This document shows, piece by piece, positions 18,311 through 28,252 of a stretch of 64,000 bases of DNA. Each line of letters starts with the position of its first letter. Positions within the stretch are counted from its first letter, which is position 1. The stretch comes from Microvirga soli (lineage in GTDB: Bacteria > Pseudomonadota > Alphaproteobacteria > Rhizobiales > Beijerinckiaceae): positions 62,001 to 126,000 of the forward strand of contig NZ_JAERQE010000002.1 of the NCBI RefSeq assembly GCF_016734765.1. The letters are read 5' to 3'. Made by a program: the position numbers and the translations under genes. A model generated the notes under the pieces. That model was not told the origin of the DNA. It searched no databases and saw nothing but the letters and a program-made list of their open reading frames with translations.

Positions 18311-20209
18311 ATGTCCATCTCGAACCGCAAGCCAGGTGAGAAGAAGGAAGCGCCGGCGGAGCCGCTGAAGCGCTCCATCGCCGGCACCATGAAGGCGATC
18401 GCCCGCAAGCCCGATCTTGAGGTCGCCTTTGCGTCCGACCGCCCGGTGCTCATGGGCCAGGACAAGGCCCGCCTGCCGGAGCCGCCGCGGCGGCTCACTT
18501 CGCAGGACGTGGCGATCCTGCGCGGCAATGCCGATGCCATGGCCCTGCGGCTCGCCTGCCACGACACCACTCTCCACCGGAAGCTCGCCCCTGAGGGCCA
18601 GGCGGCGCGTGCCGTGTTCGACGCGGTCGAGCAGGCGCGTGTGGAATCCATCGGCTCCCGGCGCATGGCCGGCATCTCGTCCAACATCACAGCCATGCTG
18701 GAGGACCGCTACCATCGCGGCGGCAAGTACGAGGAGATCACGGACCGGGCCGATGCGCCGCTTGAGGATGCCGTGGCCCTCATGGTGCGCGAGCGCCTGA
18801 CCGGACAGAAGCCGCCCGCCTCGGCGGCCAAGATCGTCGATCTCTGGCGCGACTTCATCGAGGACCGGGCCGGGCGCGACCTCGACGGTTTGCTCAAGAA
18901 CATCGAGAACCAGCGCAGCTTCGCCCGCAACATCCGCGACCTGCTCTCCTCCCTCGACATGGCCGACGAGGCGTCTCTCGATTCCGAGGATGAGGAGAAC
19001 GAGGACGAAAACCAATCCGAGCAGCAGGAGCAGCAGGGCGAAGGCGAATCCGAGCAGGAAAGCCAGGGCGACCGGGCCGAAACGGAGATCAGCGAGGATT
19101 CCAGCGACGAGATGGAAGACGGCGCCACGGAAGAGGCCGACGGTCCTTCCGGCGAGATGCCTGAGGAATCCGAAGAAGCCGACTCGGAGGATGCTGGCGA
19201 ATCCTGGCGCCCGCCGTCGCGCTCCAATGAAGCGCGTGGGCCCGACTACAAGGCTTACACTCAGAAATTCGACGAGATCATCCACGCGGAGGATCTCTGC
19301 GATGCGGATGAGCTGACGCGCCTGCGTGCCTATCTCGACAAGCAGCTCGCCCATCTCCAGGGCGTGGTCGGGCGTCTGGCGAACCGCCTGCAGCGCCGTC
19401 TCATGGCGCAGCAGAACCGGTCCTGGGAATTCGACCTTGAGGAGGGGACGCTGGATCCCGTGCGCCTACCGCGCATCATCATGGATCCGTACCAGCCGCT
19501 CTCCTTCAAGCAGGAGCAGGACACGAACTTCCGCGACACGGTGGTGACGCTGCTCCTCGACAATTCCGGCTCCATGCGCGGACGCCCGATCACCGTGGCG
19601 GCCACCTGCGCCGACATCCTGGCGCGCACGCTCGAGCGCTGCGGCGTCAAGGTCGAGATCCTCGGCTTCACCACCCGCGCCTGGAAGGGCGGGCAGGCGC
19701 GCGAGACGTGGCTGCAGGCCAGCAAGCCGGCCAATCCGGGCCGCCTCAACGACCTGCGCCACATCATCTACAAGTCGGCGGACGCGCCTTGGCGGCGCGC
19801 GCGCAAGAACTTGGGGCTCATGATGCGCGAAGGCCTGCTCAAGGAGAACATCGACGGCGAGGCTCTCGACTGGGCACACAAGCGCCTGCTCGGCCGGCCC
19901 GAGCAGCGGCGCATCCTGATGGTGATCTCCGACGGCGCGCCGGTGGACGACTCGACCCTGTCGGTCAATCCCGGCAACTATCTCGAGCGGCACCTGCGCT
20001 ATGTCATCGAGGAGATCGAGACCCGCTCGCCCGTGGAGCTCATCGCCATCGGCATCGGCCACGACGTGACGCGTTATTACCGTCGCGCCGTGACCATCGT
20101 CGATGCCGAGGAGCTCGGCGGCGTCATGACCGAAAAGCTCGCGGAGCTGTTCGAGGAGAATGCCGGACCGCCGGCCCGTGGGGCTCCGCGCCGCAAGGCC
20201 GTTGCTTGA
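18311..20209 (+). CDS. cobT: Cobaltochelatase subunit CobT
   Basis: The 632-residue protein has an N-terminal alpha-helical part, a very acidic low-complexity linker (~215-300, mostly Glu, Asp, Ser, Gln) and a C-terminal von Willebrand A domain. The metal-ion-dependent adhesion site is visible as DNSGSMRG near residue 417. CobT pairs with CobS to form the chaperone-like motor of the aerobic cobaltochelatase. It ends in VA followed by a TGA that overlaps the next gene's TTG start. Confidence 0.95.
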   Translation: MSISNRKPGEKKEAPAEPLKRSIAGTMKAIARKPDLEVAFASDRPVLMGQDKARLPEPPRRLTSQDVAILRGNADAMALRLACHDTTLHRKLAPEGQAARAVFDAVEQARVESIGSRRMAGISSNITAMLEDRYHRGGKYEEITDRADAPLEDAVALMVRERLTGQKPPASAAKIVDLWRDFIEDRAGRDLDGLLKNIENQRSFARNIRDLLSSLDMADEASLDSEDEENEDENQSEQQEQQGEGESEQESQGDRAETEISEDSSDEMEDGATEEADGPSGEMPEESEEADSEDAGESWRPPSRSNEARGPDYKAYTQKFDEIIHAEDLCDADELTRLRAYLDKQLAHLQGVVGRLANRLQRRLMAQQNRSWEFDLEEGTLDPVRLPRIIMDPYQPLSFKQEQDTNFRDTVVTLLLDNSGSMRGRPITVAATCADILARTLERCGVKVEILGFTTRAWKGGQARETWLQASKPANPGRLNDLRHIIYKSADAPWRRARKNLGLMMREGLLKENIDGEALDWAHKRLLGRPEQRRILMVISDGAPVDDSTLSVNPGNYLERHLRYVIEEIETRSPVELIAIGIGHDVTRYYRRAVTIVDAEELGGVMTEKLAELFEENAGPPARGAPRRKAVA

Positions 20210-21210
20210 GGCTCACCCGGCGCAACTTCCTGATCGGCGGCGGGGCCACTGCCGCGACACTCGCCTGTACGGGCGTCGCGCTGGCGCAGCGCCCGCAGGC
20301 TTTTCGAGGCGCGACCGCCATCCGCGTCGAGGCGCAGCCGATCAGCCGCCTCTCGGTCACGGACCCCGACCGCAGCCGCTTCGGCAGGCTGATGTTCCGC
20401 TCCGGGGCCATCCTGCGCTCCGATGTGTCGGCCTTCGGCGGCTTTTCCGGCCTGTGGCGCTCCGGCACCGGGCAGGAGATCATTGCCCTTGCGGACAATG
20501 CGCAGATCCTGAAGGCCCGCATCGAAACTGCGGACGGGCGTCTCTCGGGCTTGTCCGGTCCGGTCCTGTCTCCCCTGATCCTGGGCAACGGCGTCCCGAT
20601 GCGGCGCTCTCGCTACTACGATACGGAGAGCTTCGCGCTCTCGAGCAACGCGGTCTTCATCGGTGCGGAGCGCAACCACGCCATCATCCGCTTCGAGCGC
20701 AATCCTGCCGGCAGCATCATCCGGGGCGTTCCGATTCCCGTTCCAAAAGCCCTGAGGGATCTGCCGAGCAATGGCGGCCTGGAGGCGCTTGCCGTTGCGC
20801 CGCAACGCTCAGTCTTAAGCGGCGCGCTCATCGGCATTGCTGAGGGCGGCAGCGGATTCATTCTCACAGGATCCCGGCAGGGAGACTTCCAGGTGGCCCT
20901 CTCTGGCGGCTATAACGTCACCGACCTGGTCTTCCTGCCCGATGGCGATGCCGTGATTCTGGAGCGCCGCTTTTCGCTCTTCGGCGGCTTTGCGTGCCGC
21001 CTGCGCCGTGTCGCGGCGGCGGCGATCCGACCGGGAGCACGCATCGACGGGGATGTGCTCTACGAAAGCGAGTCCTCGCATCAGGTCGACAACATGGAAG
21101 GGCTGGCCGTTCACCGCGAGGGCGGCGAGACGGTTCTGTCGCTGATCTCCGACAATAACTTCAGTTCCCTGCAGAAAACCGTCCTGCTGGAGTTCGCGCT
21201 GTCCGAATGA
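20206..21210 (+). CDS. Tat-exported esterase-like/phytase-like beta-propeller protein
   Basis: The 334-residue protein starts at TTG 20206, overlapping the cobT stop as TTGA. The N-terminus [20 protein letters not shown] is a twin-arginine signal followed by a hydrophobic stretch ending ALAQ. The mature part fits the esterase-like activity of phytase domain (PF13449 type): [37 protein letters not shown] and SDNNFSS repeats of a beta-propeller. Substrate and activity are uncertain; the name comes from weak similarity to phytase. Translational coupling to cobT is clear, but a link to B12 is not obvious. Confidence 0.8.
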   Translation: MRLTRRNFLIGGGATAATLACTGVALAQRPQAFRGATAIRVEAQPISRLSVTDPDRSRFGRLMFRSGAILRSDVSAFGGFSGLWRSGTGQEIIALADNAQILKARIETADGRLSGLSGPVLSPLILGNGVPMRRSRYYDTESFALSSNAVFIGAERNHAIIRFERNPAGSIIRGVPIPVPKALRDLPSNGGLEALAVAPQRSVLSGALIGIAEGGSGFILTGSRQGDFQVALSGGYNVTDLVFLPDGDAVILERRFSLFGGFACRLRRVAAAAIRPGARIDGDVLYESESSHQVDNMEGLAVHREGGETVLSLISDNNFSSLQKTVLLEFALSE

Positions 21211-21472
21211 GGCGGCCGAGAGCGCTGCCTCGCGAATGAGCAGATGTTCTTCTCCTCACGTTCATGGCCGTCGGGATCTCTTCGGATACCTTCAAAGAGC
21301 TCTTGAAGACCTGAGCTTTAGGCAACTAAGCTTTCTTCAGACACGTCTGATGCAGATTTGCCCGTTGCCCCGCGGGAGGCTGAGAGGATCCGATGATGGC
21401 AGAATGCGTGATCTTGAATGAGATGAGTGGCCATGGCGGCCAGAGCAGGGACTCCCACCGAGCCATTGGCCC

Positions 21473-22414
21473 ATGAAGGTGATCGCCATCCTGTTGACTG
21501 CCGGCCTTGCCCTGGCAAGCGCCCCCGTCGGCGCTTCGCCCGTGCTGCTGGTGGATGCCTCTTCCGGCAACATCCTGGCGGCCAAGGAAGCCACTCGCTC
21601 CTGGCACCCGGCATCGCTGACCAAACTGATGACGGCGCATCTTGCCCTCATGGCAGTCCGGTCCGGCAGGCTCTCCATGGATACGTCCGTGCCCTTGAGT
21701 GCCTGGGCCGTGTCCCAAGCCCCCAGCAAGCTGGGCGTTCCGGCGGGCACGTCTCTCCGCCTGGAGGATGCCTTGGCCGTGATGCTGGTCAAGAGCGCCA
21801 ACGACGTGGCGGTCGCGGTCGCGGAGGCCGTGAGCGGCAGCGAGGCATCCTTCGTCGCCGCGATGAACGCGGAAGCCGCGCGCCTTGGGATGAGCGGAAC
21901 GCGCTTCGCCAATGCCAACGGCCTGCACGATGATCGCCAGGTGACCAACGCCCGCGACATGGCCGTCCTGATGCTGGCCGTGCTGAGCTATCATTCGACC
22001 TATACCAGCCTGTTCAGGACGCCGGCGATTGAGGTCAACGGACGCACGCTGAAGAACACGAACAAGCTGATCGAGGACTATGCCTCCCTCGAGGCGACCA
22101 AGACAGGTTATGTCTGCGCCTCCGGCTTCAACGTGGCCACTTCGGCCGTGAGCGGCGGCAGGCGCGTCATCGCGGTGGTTCTCGGGTCCCCCAGCGCGGC
22201 CGTGCGGACGCGGATTACGAAGGACCTGCTCGATGCCGGGCTCTCGGGAGACACCTCTCCAATCGGCAATCTCCGCACGCTGAAGGCCAACTGGCCTACG
22301 CCCGGTGTCGATCTGCGCCGCCTCAAATGCGGTCGGCAGGGTCCCGCAGTCGCGGGTGCCGTCGTTGCCGGTGGAGACGCCAAGCGTACGGATGTCTCAC
22401 GACGTCGCGATTAA
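21473..22414 (+). CDS. D-alanyl-D-alanine carboxypeptidase (peptidase S11), short form
   Basis: The 313-residue periplasmic peptidase has a signal peptide (VIAILLTAGLALASAPVGA) and the motifs SLTK (Ser48, Lys51), SAN (108-110) and KTG (210-212). It removes the terminal D-Ala of peptidoglycan pentapeptides. Unlike the paralogue at 10375 it has no long Ala/Lys tail. The 262-nt leader contains a near-perfect palindrome (CTTCAAAGAGCTCTTGAAG, 21291-21310 region) that could be an operator or a stem-loop; no promoter is clear. Confidence 0.9.
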   Translation: MKVIAILLTAGLALASAPVGASPVLLVDASSGNILAAKEATRSWHPASLTKLMTAHLALMAVRSGRLSMDTSVPLSAWAVSQAPSKLGVPAGTSLRLEDALAVMLVKSANDVAVAVAEAVSGSEASFVAAMNAEAARLGMSGTRFANANGLHDDRQVTNARDMAVLMLAVLSYHSTYTSLFRTPAIEVNGRTLKNTNKLIEDYASLEATKTGYVCASGFNVATSAVSGGRRVIAVVLGSPSAAVRTRITKDLLDAGLSGDTSPIGNLRTLKANWPTPGVDLRRLKCGRQGPAVAGAVVAGGDAKRTDVSRRRD

Positions 22415-22423
22415 CGATGGCGA

Positions 22424-23047
22424 TCAGGCGGTCCGTTGCAGCCGCGGGCGCATGAGCGCCAGGATAGCGCCGTAAGGGGCAATTGCGATGGCAGCCAGGG
22501 CGAGCTTCACCCCGTAATCCGCGATGGCCAAGTTGACCCACGGGAGGGCGATGCACTCGTCCACGATCCCCGTCTGGCCCAGCATCTCGCTGATGGTGAG
22601 GCCTAAGCCCGGCACCACGCCGCAATAGAAGGCGAACGAGAAGAAGATTGCGGTGTCGAGTCCCGAGGAGATCACCGAGGAGATGAAGGGCGGCATCCAC
22701 CAGGCCTTGTTGCGCAGGCGGGCGAAGATGCTGATGTCGAGAAGCTGGGCCGTCAGAAAGGCCGCGCCGGACGCGATCGCGATGCGCGGCGTCGCCAGGA
22801 TCACGGAGAGGGCCACGGCCAGCACGAAGCCCACATAGACCACGCGACGGGCCCCCTGGGTTCCGAAGCGGCGGTTCGACAGGTCGGTGACCAGGAACGA
22901 AAACGGATAGCTGAAGGCGCCCCAGGTCAGGTAATCGCCCATGCCCCAATGGGTGAAGGGATGCTGAACCAGGATGTTCGACGAGAGGACGACCAGGGTC
23001 ATTGCGGTGAGTGCAATGAGGAAGTCGCGGCGATCGATCTGGGTCAT
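22424..23047 (-). CDS. Queuosine precursor transporter (VUT family, YhhQ-like)
   Basis: The 207-residue inner-membrane protein has six hydrophobic helices. It shows family features: WGAFSYPFSFLVTDLSNRRFG after the first helices, then ILATPRIAIASGAAFLTAQLLDI and SSVISSGLDTAIFF. YhhQ-type proteins import preQ0/preQ1 for queuosine modification of tRNA. ATG 23047 (MTQIDRRDF) is preferred; a TTG start 7 codons upstream is possible. It follows rpmB on the same strand but is separated from it by a terminator. Confidence 0.87.
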   Translation of the reverse strand: MTQIDRRDFLIALTAMTLVVLSSNILVQHPFTHWGMGDYLTWGAFSYPFSFLVTDLSNRRFGTQGARRVVYVGFVLAVALSVILATPRIAIASGAAFLTAQLLDISIFARLRNKAWWMPPFISSVISSGLDTAIFFSFAFYCGVVPGLGLTISEMLGQTGIVDECIALPWVNLAIADYGVKLALAAIAIAPYGAILALMRPRLQRTA

Positions 23048-23090
23048 GGATTGGGCCCTACCCGACAATGCTTAAGCCTTGAGACAACGC

Positions 23091-23116
23091 AAAACGGGCG
23101 GCACCAGGGCCGCCCG
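23091..23116 (-). terminator. Rho-independent terminator of rpmB
   Basis: The 8-bp stem CGGGCGGC / GCCGCCCG (23095-23116) has a six-base loop. On the minus strand it is followed by TTTT and lies 25 nt after the rpmB stop. Confidence 0.8.
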
Positions 23117-23141
23117 CAAGCAGATTTTTAGCGATCAGAGA

Positions 23142-23432
23142 TCAGCTCGCAGCGGCGAGCTTCTTCTCGAGCTCGCGCTTCACCGTCAGGGCGGTGGTGG
23201 AGAGCTCCTCAGCCTTGGCCTTGGTCAGGAAGGCGTCGAGGCCGCCGCGGTGCTCGACCGAGCGGAGCGCACTGGCGGTGACGCGCAGGCGGAAGGAGCG
23301 CTGCAGAGCGTCAGATTGGAGCGTGACGTTGCAGAGGTTCGGCAGGAACTTCCGCTTCGTCTTGCGGTTCGAGTGGCTCACCAGGTGGCCACTCAGCACG
23401 GCCTTGCCGGTCAGTTCGCAACGGCGCGACAT
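23142..23432 (-). CDS. rpmB: 50S ribosomal protein L28
   Basis: The 96-residue alphaproteobacterial L28 begins [21 protein letters not shown], with [16 protein letters not shown] following and a helical Lys/Ala-rich tail. It is a large-subunit protein near the E-site side of the ribosome. The frame is open further upstream, but ATG 23432 gives the exact family N-terminus. It is expressed alone, with a hairpin terminator directly after the stop. Confidence 0.96.
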   Translation of the reverse strand: MSRRCELTGKAVLSGHLVSHSNRKTKRKFLPNLCNVTLQSDALQRSFRLRVTASALRSVEHRGGLDAFLTKAKAEELSTTALTVKRELEKKLAAAS

Positions 23433-23666
23433 GGGTTCAATCCTATTCGTCGTGTGAGGGTCGCGACCACAATTCGCGGGTTTGCTTGATCGCAGATCCC
23501 ACGCGGCCGGACACCAGAAGTCCTTGGAAGGTGCGAGCCTATAAGCCGAAACAGGGGTGTGGGTCAAGAATAGCACGACGTCGCACCCTCTTTTTTTTCG
23601 GCGTCGTGGTCACGATTTATTCCGAATCTCGTGCGATGCAACAGAATAGACTATCGGAACAGCCCT

Positions 23667-24527
23667 ATGCGCCTCATCGCCTCAGCTCTCGTCACCTTAG
23701 CCTTTGCCGGAACGGCTTCGTTCGCTCAGGGGCAGACCCTCAAGGTGACGTACGATCTCTCTCTCGCCGGATTGCCCTTAGGGAAAGCAGATCTGATCTC
23801 GTCCTTCAAGGGAAAGAAGTACGAGATGCAGGGCAATGCGAAGCTGACCGGCCTTGCTATGATCCTGACCGGCGGGAAGGGTGAGGCTTCCGCGTCAGGC
23901 ACCCTCGTTGAGGCCGGCCCTCGCTCAAGGAACTTCGCCGTCGTATCGAAGACCTCCGACAACCAGCGCAGTGTCCGCATGGGATTGAAGGGCGGCCGGG
24001 TGGCCGAGGTCGAGATCGATCCGCCGCTGGAGCCCAAGGAAGACCGGATCCCGGTCAAGCCCGCCGACAAGCGCGGCGTGGTCGATCCTATGAGTGCGCT
24101 GCTCATGCCGGCTGTGGCGTCGAAAGGCCTGACCGATCCGGACAATTGTAACCGGACCATCCCCGTCTTCGACGGTGCCTCCCGCATGAACGTGGTTCTC
24201 ACCTATGCGGAGACCAAGAATGTCGAGGTCGAGGGCTATTCCGGCCCGGTTCTGGTCTGCAATGCGCGCTACGTGCCGGTCTCCGGCCATCGGCCCGAGC
24301 GGCCGGCCACCAAGTTCATGCAGGAAAACCGGGACATGTCGGTCTGGCTTGCTCCTGTCGAAGGCCCGCGCCTGCTCTTCCCCTTGAAGGTCTCCGTGCG
24401 CACGATGATCGGCGTTGGCGAGATGCAGGCCTCGCTCTGGTCGCTGGAAGGGGATGGCAAGGCAGCCCGGCCGATGCGCCGGGCCGTGCGGGCGGATGAG
24501 GCCGTCCAGGCAGGGACCATACAGTAG
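23667..24527 (+). CDS. DUF3108 domain-containing periplasmic protein
   Basis: The 286-residue protein has a Sec signal peptide (RLIASALVTLAFAGTASFAQ). It contains the features of the DUF3108 family: an initial LKVTYDLSLAGLPLGKADL strand pair, FDGASRMNVVLTY in the middle and a C-terminal beta sheet with the VRTMIGVGEMQASLWSLE segment. The molecular function of the family is unknown; members have an outer-membrane lipoprotein-carrier-like beta fold. It sits between rpmB and a helicase gene, a conserved order in Hyphomicrobiales. ATG 23667 starts the signal peptide; an ATG 12 codons earlier is less likely. Confidence 0.83.
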   Translation: MRLIASALVTLAFAGTASFAQGQTLKVTYDLSLAGLPLGKADLISSFKGKKYEMQGNAKLTGLAMILTGGKGEASASGTLVEAGPRSRNFAVVSKTSDNQRSVRMGLKGGRVAEVEIDPPLEPKEDRIPVKPADKRGVVDPMSALLMPAVASKGLTDPDNCNRTIPVFDGASRMNVVLTYAETKNVEVEGYSGPVLVCNARYVPVSGHRPERPATKFMQENRDMSVWLAPVEGPRLLFPLKVSVRTMIGVGEMQASLWSLEGDGKAARPMRRAVRADEAVQAGTIQ

Positions 24528-24730
24528 GCTTTAAAAATGAAGCCCAGAGAATCCCTGGCGAAAGCACCCGCCACGGGTAGCGAAAGCGGCGTTCGCGCCC
24601 ATATAAGGGCATAGCCCGCAGCCGGCCGCGAGGGCCGGGCTGCCTCGAAGAGAAGGCTTCCGGCTCCGGCGTTCGGCCTGTACAGCCTCTCGTTACTCCG
24701 GGACGTTCAAGCATTACCCGTCATCCAGGC

Positions 24731-27700
24731 ATGGCCCGTCGTTCCCTTCCCCCGCAGGTGCGTTCGCGCGGCGTCACGGCCGTGCTCGGCCCCACCAATA
24801 CCGGCAAGACCCATCTGGCCATCGAGCGCATGCTCGGCCATGACAGCGGCATGATCGGCCTGCCGCTGCGCCTGCTTGCGCGCGAGGTCTACAACCGGGT
24901 GGTGGAGAAGGCGGGCGCCCACAACGTCGCCCTCGTCACCGGCGAGGAGAAGATCAAGCCGGACCGGCCGCGCTACTGGATCTCCACCGTCGAGGCGATG
25001 CCCCGGGATCTCGACGTTGCCTTCGTGGCCGTGGACGAGATCCAGCTCGCCAGCGACCTCGACCGGGGCCACGTCTTCACCGACCGACTGCTGAACCAGC
25101 GTGGGCGAGAGGAGACGCTGCTCATCGGCTCGGCCACCATGCGCCCGGTGATCGAGGCGTTGATCCCAGGCGTTCACGTGGTCACCCGGCCGCGCCTGTC
25201 GCAGCTCTCGTTCGCCGGCGAGAAGAAGGTTTCGCGCCTGCCCCGGCGCTCGGCCATCGTGGCCTTCTCGGCCGAGGAGGTCTATGGCATCGCCGAGCTC
25301 ATCCGCCGCCAGAGCGGCGGCGCGGCCGTGGTGCTCGGGGCGCTTTCGCCCCGCACCCGCAACGCCCAGGTCGAGCTCTTCCAGAACGGCGACGTGGATT
25401 ATCTCATCGCCACCGACGCCATCGGCATGGGCCTCAACCTCGACGTGAACCATGTGGCCTTCGCGTCCGATAAGAAATTCGATGGGTTCCAGTTCCGCAA
25501 GCTGAACAATTCCGAGCTGGCCCAGATCGCCGGCCGTGCCGGCCGCTACATGCGCGACGGGACCTTCGGCACCTCCGGCCGCTGCCCGCCTTTCGATGCG
25601 GAGACGGTCCAGGCGCTCGAAAACCACGTTTTCGACCCGGTTCGCATCCTGCAATGGCGCAATCCCGATCTCGATTTCTCGTCGCTCGCCCGCCTGCGCG
25701 ATTCGCTCGGGGTGCAGCCGCGGGAGCATGGGCTCGTGCGGGCTCCCACGGGAGAGGACATCCTCTCCCTCGAGGTTCTGGTCCGTGAAGACGACATCCA
25801 GGCCATGGCCCGCTCGCAATATGCCGTGGAGCGGCTCTGGCAGATCTGCCAGGTGCCGGATTACAGAAAAGTTTCTCCGCAGACCCATGCGGATCTTGTC
25901 GGCCAGCTCTACCGTTTCCTCATGAAGGACGGGGCCATCCCGGCCGACTGGTTTGCCCGCCATCTGTCCGCTATGGATCGGACCGATGGGGATATCGATA
26001 CCCTCTCCAACCGCATCGCCCAGGTCCGAACTTGGTCCTTCGTTGCCAATCGTCCCGACTGGTTGAAGGATCCGGAGCATTGGCAGGATGTTGCGCGTCA
26101 GGTAGAGGACAAGCTATCGGATGCGCTCCATGAACGCCTCGCCCAACGGTTCATCGACCGGCGGACGAGCGTTCTCATGCGGCGCTTGAGAGAGAACAAG
26201 ATGCTCGAAGCGGAAATTACGACCACCGGCGACGTCACTGTCGAGGGTCAGCATATCGGTCACCTGCACGGCTTCCATTTCGTGCCTGATCCCCAGGCCG
26301 ACACCACGGAGGTCAAGACCCTGCGCAACGCCGCCGGCAAGGCGCTGGCCGGCGAGATCGAAGCGCGGGCGGACCGATTCGCCGAAACCCCCGACACGAT
26401 GCTCGTGCTGTCCAACGACGGCACCATCCGTTGGATGGGCGACCCGGTGGCCAAGCTGGAGCCGGGCGACAAGCTGTTCGATCCCAAGCTTCGCATCCTC
26501 TCGGACGAGCATCTCACGGGTCCGGCCCGGGACAAGGTGGACACCCGCCTGCGCGCCTGGCTCAAGGCCTATGTGGTGCGCCTGCTTGGGCCCCTGCTGC
26601 AGCTCGAGGACAGTCAGGAGCTGCAGGGCTTGGCCCGGGGCATCGGCTTCCAGATCGGCGAGGCGCTCGGCGTGCTCGAGCGCGCCAAGGTCCTCAACGA
26701 CGTCCGCAGCCTCGATCAGGAGGCCCGGAGCGCCCTGCGCAAGGCGGGCGTGCGGTTCGGTGCCTATCATCTTTACCTGCCTGCCCTGCTGAAGCCGGCG
26801 CCCCGTGTGCTCGCAACCCAGCTCTGGGCGCTGCAGAACGGCGGCCTCGACCAGAAGGGCATCGACGAGATCGCCCATCTCGCCCAGTCCGGCCGCACCT
26901 CGATTCCGGTCGATCCGGAAATCGGGCATGGCCTCTATCGGGCTGCGGGCTTCCGGGTGCTCGGCGGCCGCGCCGTGCGCGTCGATATCCTGGAGCGCCT
27001 GGCAGACCTCATCCGCCCGGCAATCTCCTATCGTCCCGGCATCACCCCCGGCGAGCCGCCGGCGGGCACCGCCGACGGCGAGGGCTTCGTGCCGACCGTT
27101 GCCATGACGTCTCTCGTGGGCTGCGCCGGCGAGGACTTCGCCACGATCCTGAAGTCGCTCGGCTACGTGATGGACCGCCGACCCGGTCCGGCGATTACCG
27201 TGCCGCTGGTGGAAGCCCCACGGGCTATCGAGCCCCAGACCCCGCCTCCGGCGGGCGAGGCCCCAGCCCCCGAGGGCGAGGCTGCCGCTCCGGCCGAAGA
27301 GGCCTCGTCCGAGGGGGCTCCCACTGACACAGCCGAAGCTGCGGTAGGCACCGAGGAAATTGGTGCGGTTGCCGTCGAGGCTCCCGAGGCGTCCGTCTCC
27401 GAGCAGGAGGTCGAGGCCAGCGCCGCCGAGGCCGTGGCGTCGCCCGAGGGCGAGGCGATGGCCCCAGTCGATGCGTCAGCTGAGACTGCCCCTGCGGAAG
27501 CCGCTCCCGCCGAACCCGAGATGATCGAGGTCTGGCGCCAGGGCCGGCGCCACCACGACGGCGCGCAGGCCCGCCAGGGCCGCGATGCCCGTGGCGGCCG
27601 TCACGAGCGCGGCGAGCGTTCCGAGCAGCGCCAGGATCGCGGCGACCGTCGCCCGCGTCACGGGGCGGGCCAGGGCGATCAGGCCGGTGAGCGCCGGCCG

Positions 27701-27937
27701 CGTCCCGAGCGTCGGGACGCGCAAGGGGAGGGCAGCCGCCCGCAGAACCGTCCGCCGCGTGGACCCGGTCATGGTGAAGGCCGCCGTGGCGAGGAGCGCC
27801 GCGGGCCGCGGCCCGACAAGCGCCCGGATAACCGCCAGGATGGTGGCCGCGATCGGCGCGAGAAGCAGCCGGACCCGAACTCGCCCTTCGCCAAGCTCAT
27901 GGCCCTCAAGGCGCAGCTCGAGGATAACAAGAAGTGA
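24731..27937 (+). CDS. SUV3-like superfamily 2 RNA helicase with long charged C-terminal tail
   Basis: The 1068-residue protein has motif I GPTNTGKT (20-27), motif II DEIQ near 102, a TDAIGMGLNL motif and motif VI QIAGRAGR near 265, all typical of the mitochondrial SUV3/alphaproteobacterial helicase family. A middle region (~270-835) holds the SUV3-type C-terminal domains. The last ~230 residues are low complexity: first Ala/Glu/Pro-rich, then Arg/Gly/Asp-rich (RRHHDGAQARQGRDARGGRH and so on), probably disordered and RNA-binding. SUV3 works with exoribonuclease in mitochondrial RNA decay; a degradosome-like role here is inference. It is followed 12 nt later by an S4 protein gene. Confidence 0.88.
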   Translation: MARRSLPPQVRSRGVTAVLGPTNTGKTHLAIERMLGHDSGMIGLPLRLLAREVYNRVVEKAGAHNVALVTGEEKIKPDRPRYWISTVEAMPRDLDVAFVAVDEIQLASDLDRGHVFTDRLLNQRGREETLLIGSATMRPVIEALIPGVHVVTRPRLSQLSFAGEKKVSRLPRRSAIVAFSAEEVYGIAELIRRQSGGAAVVLGALSPRTRNAQVELFQNGDVDYLIATDAIGMGLNLDVNHVAFASDKKFDGFQFRKLNNSELAQIAGRAGRYMRDGTFGTSGRCPPFDAETVQALENHVFDPVRILQWRNPDLDFSSLARLRDSLGVQPREHGLVRAPTGEDILSLEVLVREDDIQAMARSQYAVERLWQICQVPDYRKVSPQTHADLVGQLYRFLMKDGAIPADWFARHLSAMDRTDGDIDTLSNRIAQVRTWSFVANRPDWLKDPEHWQDVARQVEDKLSDALHERLAQRFIDRRTSVLMRRLRENKMLEAEITTTGDVTVEGQHIGHLHGFHFVPDPQADTTEVKTLRNAAGKALAGEIEARADRFAETPDTMLVLSNDGTIRWMGDPVAKLEPGDKLFDPKLRILSDEHLTGPARDKVDTRLRAWLKAYVVRLLGPLLQLEDSQELQGLARGIGFQIGEALGVLERAKVLNDVRSLDQEARSALRKAGVRFGAYHLYLPALLKPAPRVLATQLWALQNGGLDQKGIDEIAHLAQSGRTSIPVDPEIGHGLYRAAGFRVLGGRAVRVDILERLADLIRPAISYRPGITPGEPPAGTADGEGFVPTVAMTSLVGCAGEDFATILKSLGYVMDRRPGPAITVPLVEAPRAIEPQTPPPAGEAPAPEGEAAAPAEEASSEGAPTDTAEAAVGTEEIGAVAVEAPEASVSEQEVEASAAEAVASPEGEAMAPVDASAETAPAEAAPAEPEMIEVWRQGRRHHDGAQARQGRDARGGRHERGERSEQRQDRGDRRPRHGAGQGDQAGERRPRPERRDAQGEGSRPQNRPPRGPGHGEGRRGEERRGPRPDKRPDNRQDGGRDRREKQPDPNSPFAKLMALKAQLEDNKK

Positions 27938-27949
27938 GGTTTTGAGTGC

Positions 27950-28252
27950 ATGCGTGAGGACCGTCAGCGGCTCGACAAGTGGCTGTGGTTCGCGCGCTTC
28001 GCGAAGACCCGGACGCTGGCCGCCAAGATGGTGACCAGCGGCTATGTTCGCCTCAATGGACAACGCACCGACAGCGCCGCCAAGGCGGTGGCTGTCGGGG
28101 ACGTGGTGACCATCGCGCTTCCTCGGGCCACCCTGGTGGTCCGGATTGAGGGGCTCGGGCAACGCCGGGGCCCTGCACCGGAAGCAAGGCTGCTCTACCT
28201 GGATCTAAGCCAGGACAATGCGGCGCTTGTCAGCGACCCTGACAAGGGCTAG
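27950..28252 (+). CDS. S4-domain RNA-binding protein (HslR/Hsp15-like)
   Basis: The 100-residue protein begins MREDRQRLDKWLWFARFAKT, the classic S4 start of the Hsp15/HslR family, and continues SGYVRLNGQRTDSAAKAVAVGD. HslR recognises stalled 50S subunits carrying nascent peptide-tRNA; a general RNA-binding role is safe, the ribosome-rescue role is inferred. It lies 12 nt after the helicase gene, hence likely the same transcript. Its stop codon TAG is the first part of the dispersed palindromic repeat (GGCTAGAGC), so the repeat may have replaced the original 3' end. Confidence 0.87.
   Translation: MREDRQRLDKWLWFARFAKTRTLAAKMVTSGYVRLNGQRTDSAAKAVAVGDVVTIALPRATLVVRIEGLGQRRGPAPEARLLYLDLSQDNAALVSDPDKG

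Noticed and set aside
21270..21350. Short plus-strand frame beginning MAVGISSDTFK
   Set aside because: Only 16 codons, no ribosome site.
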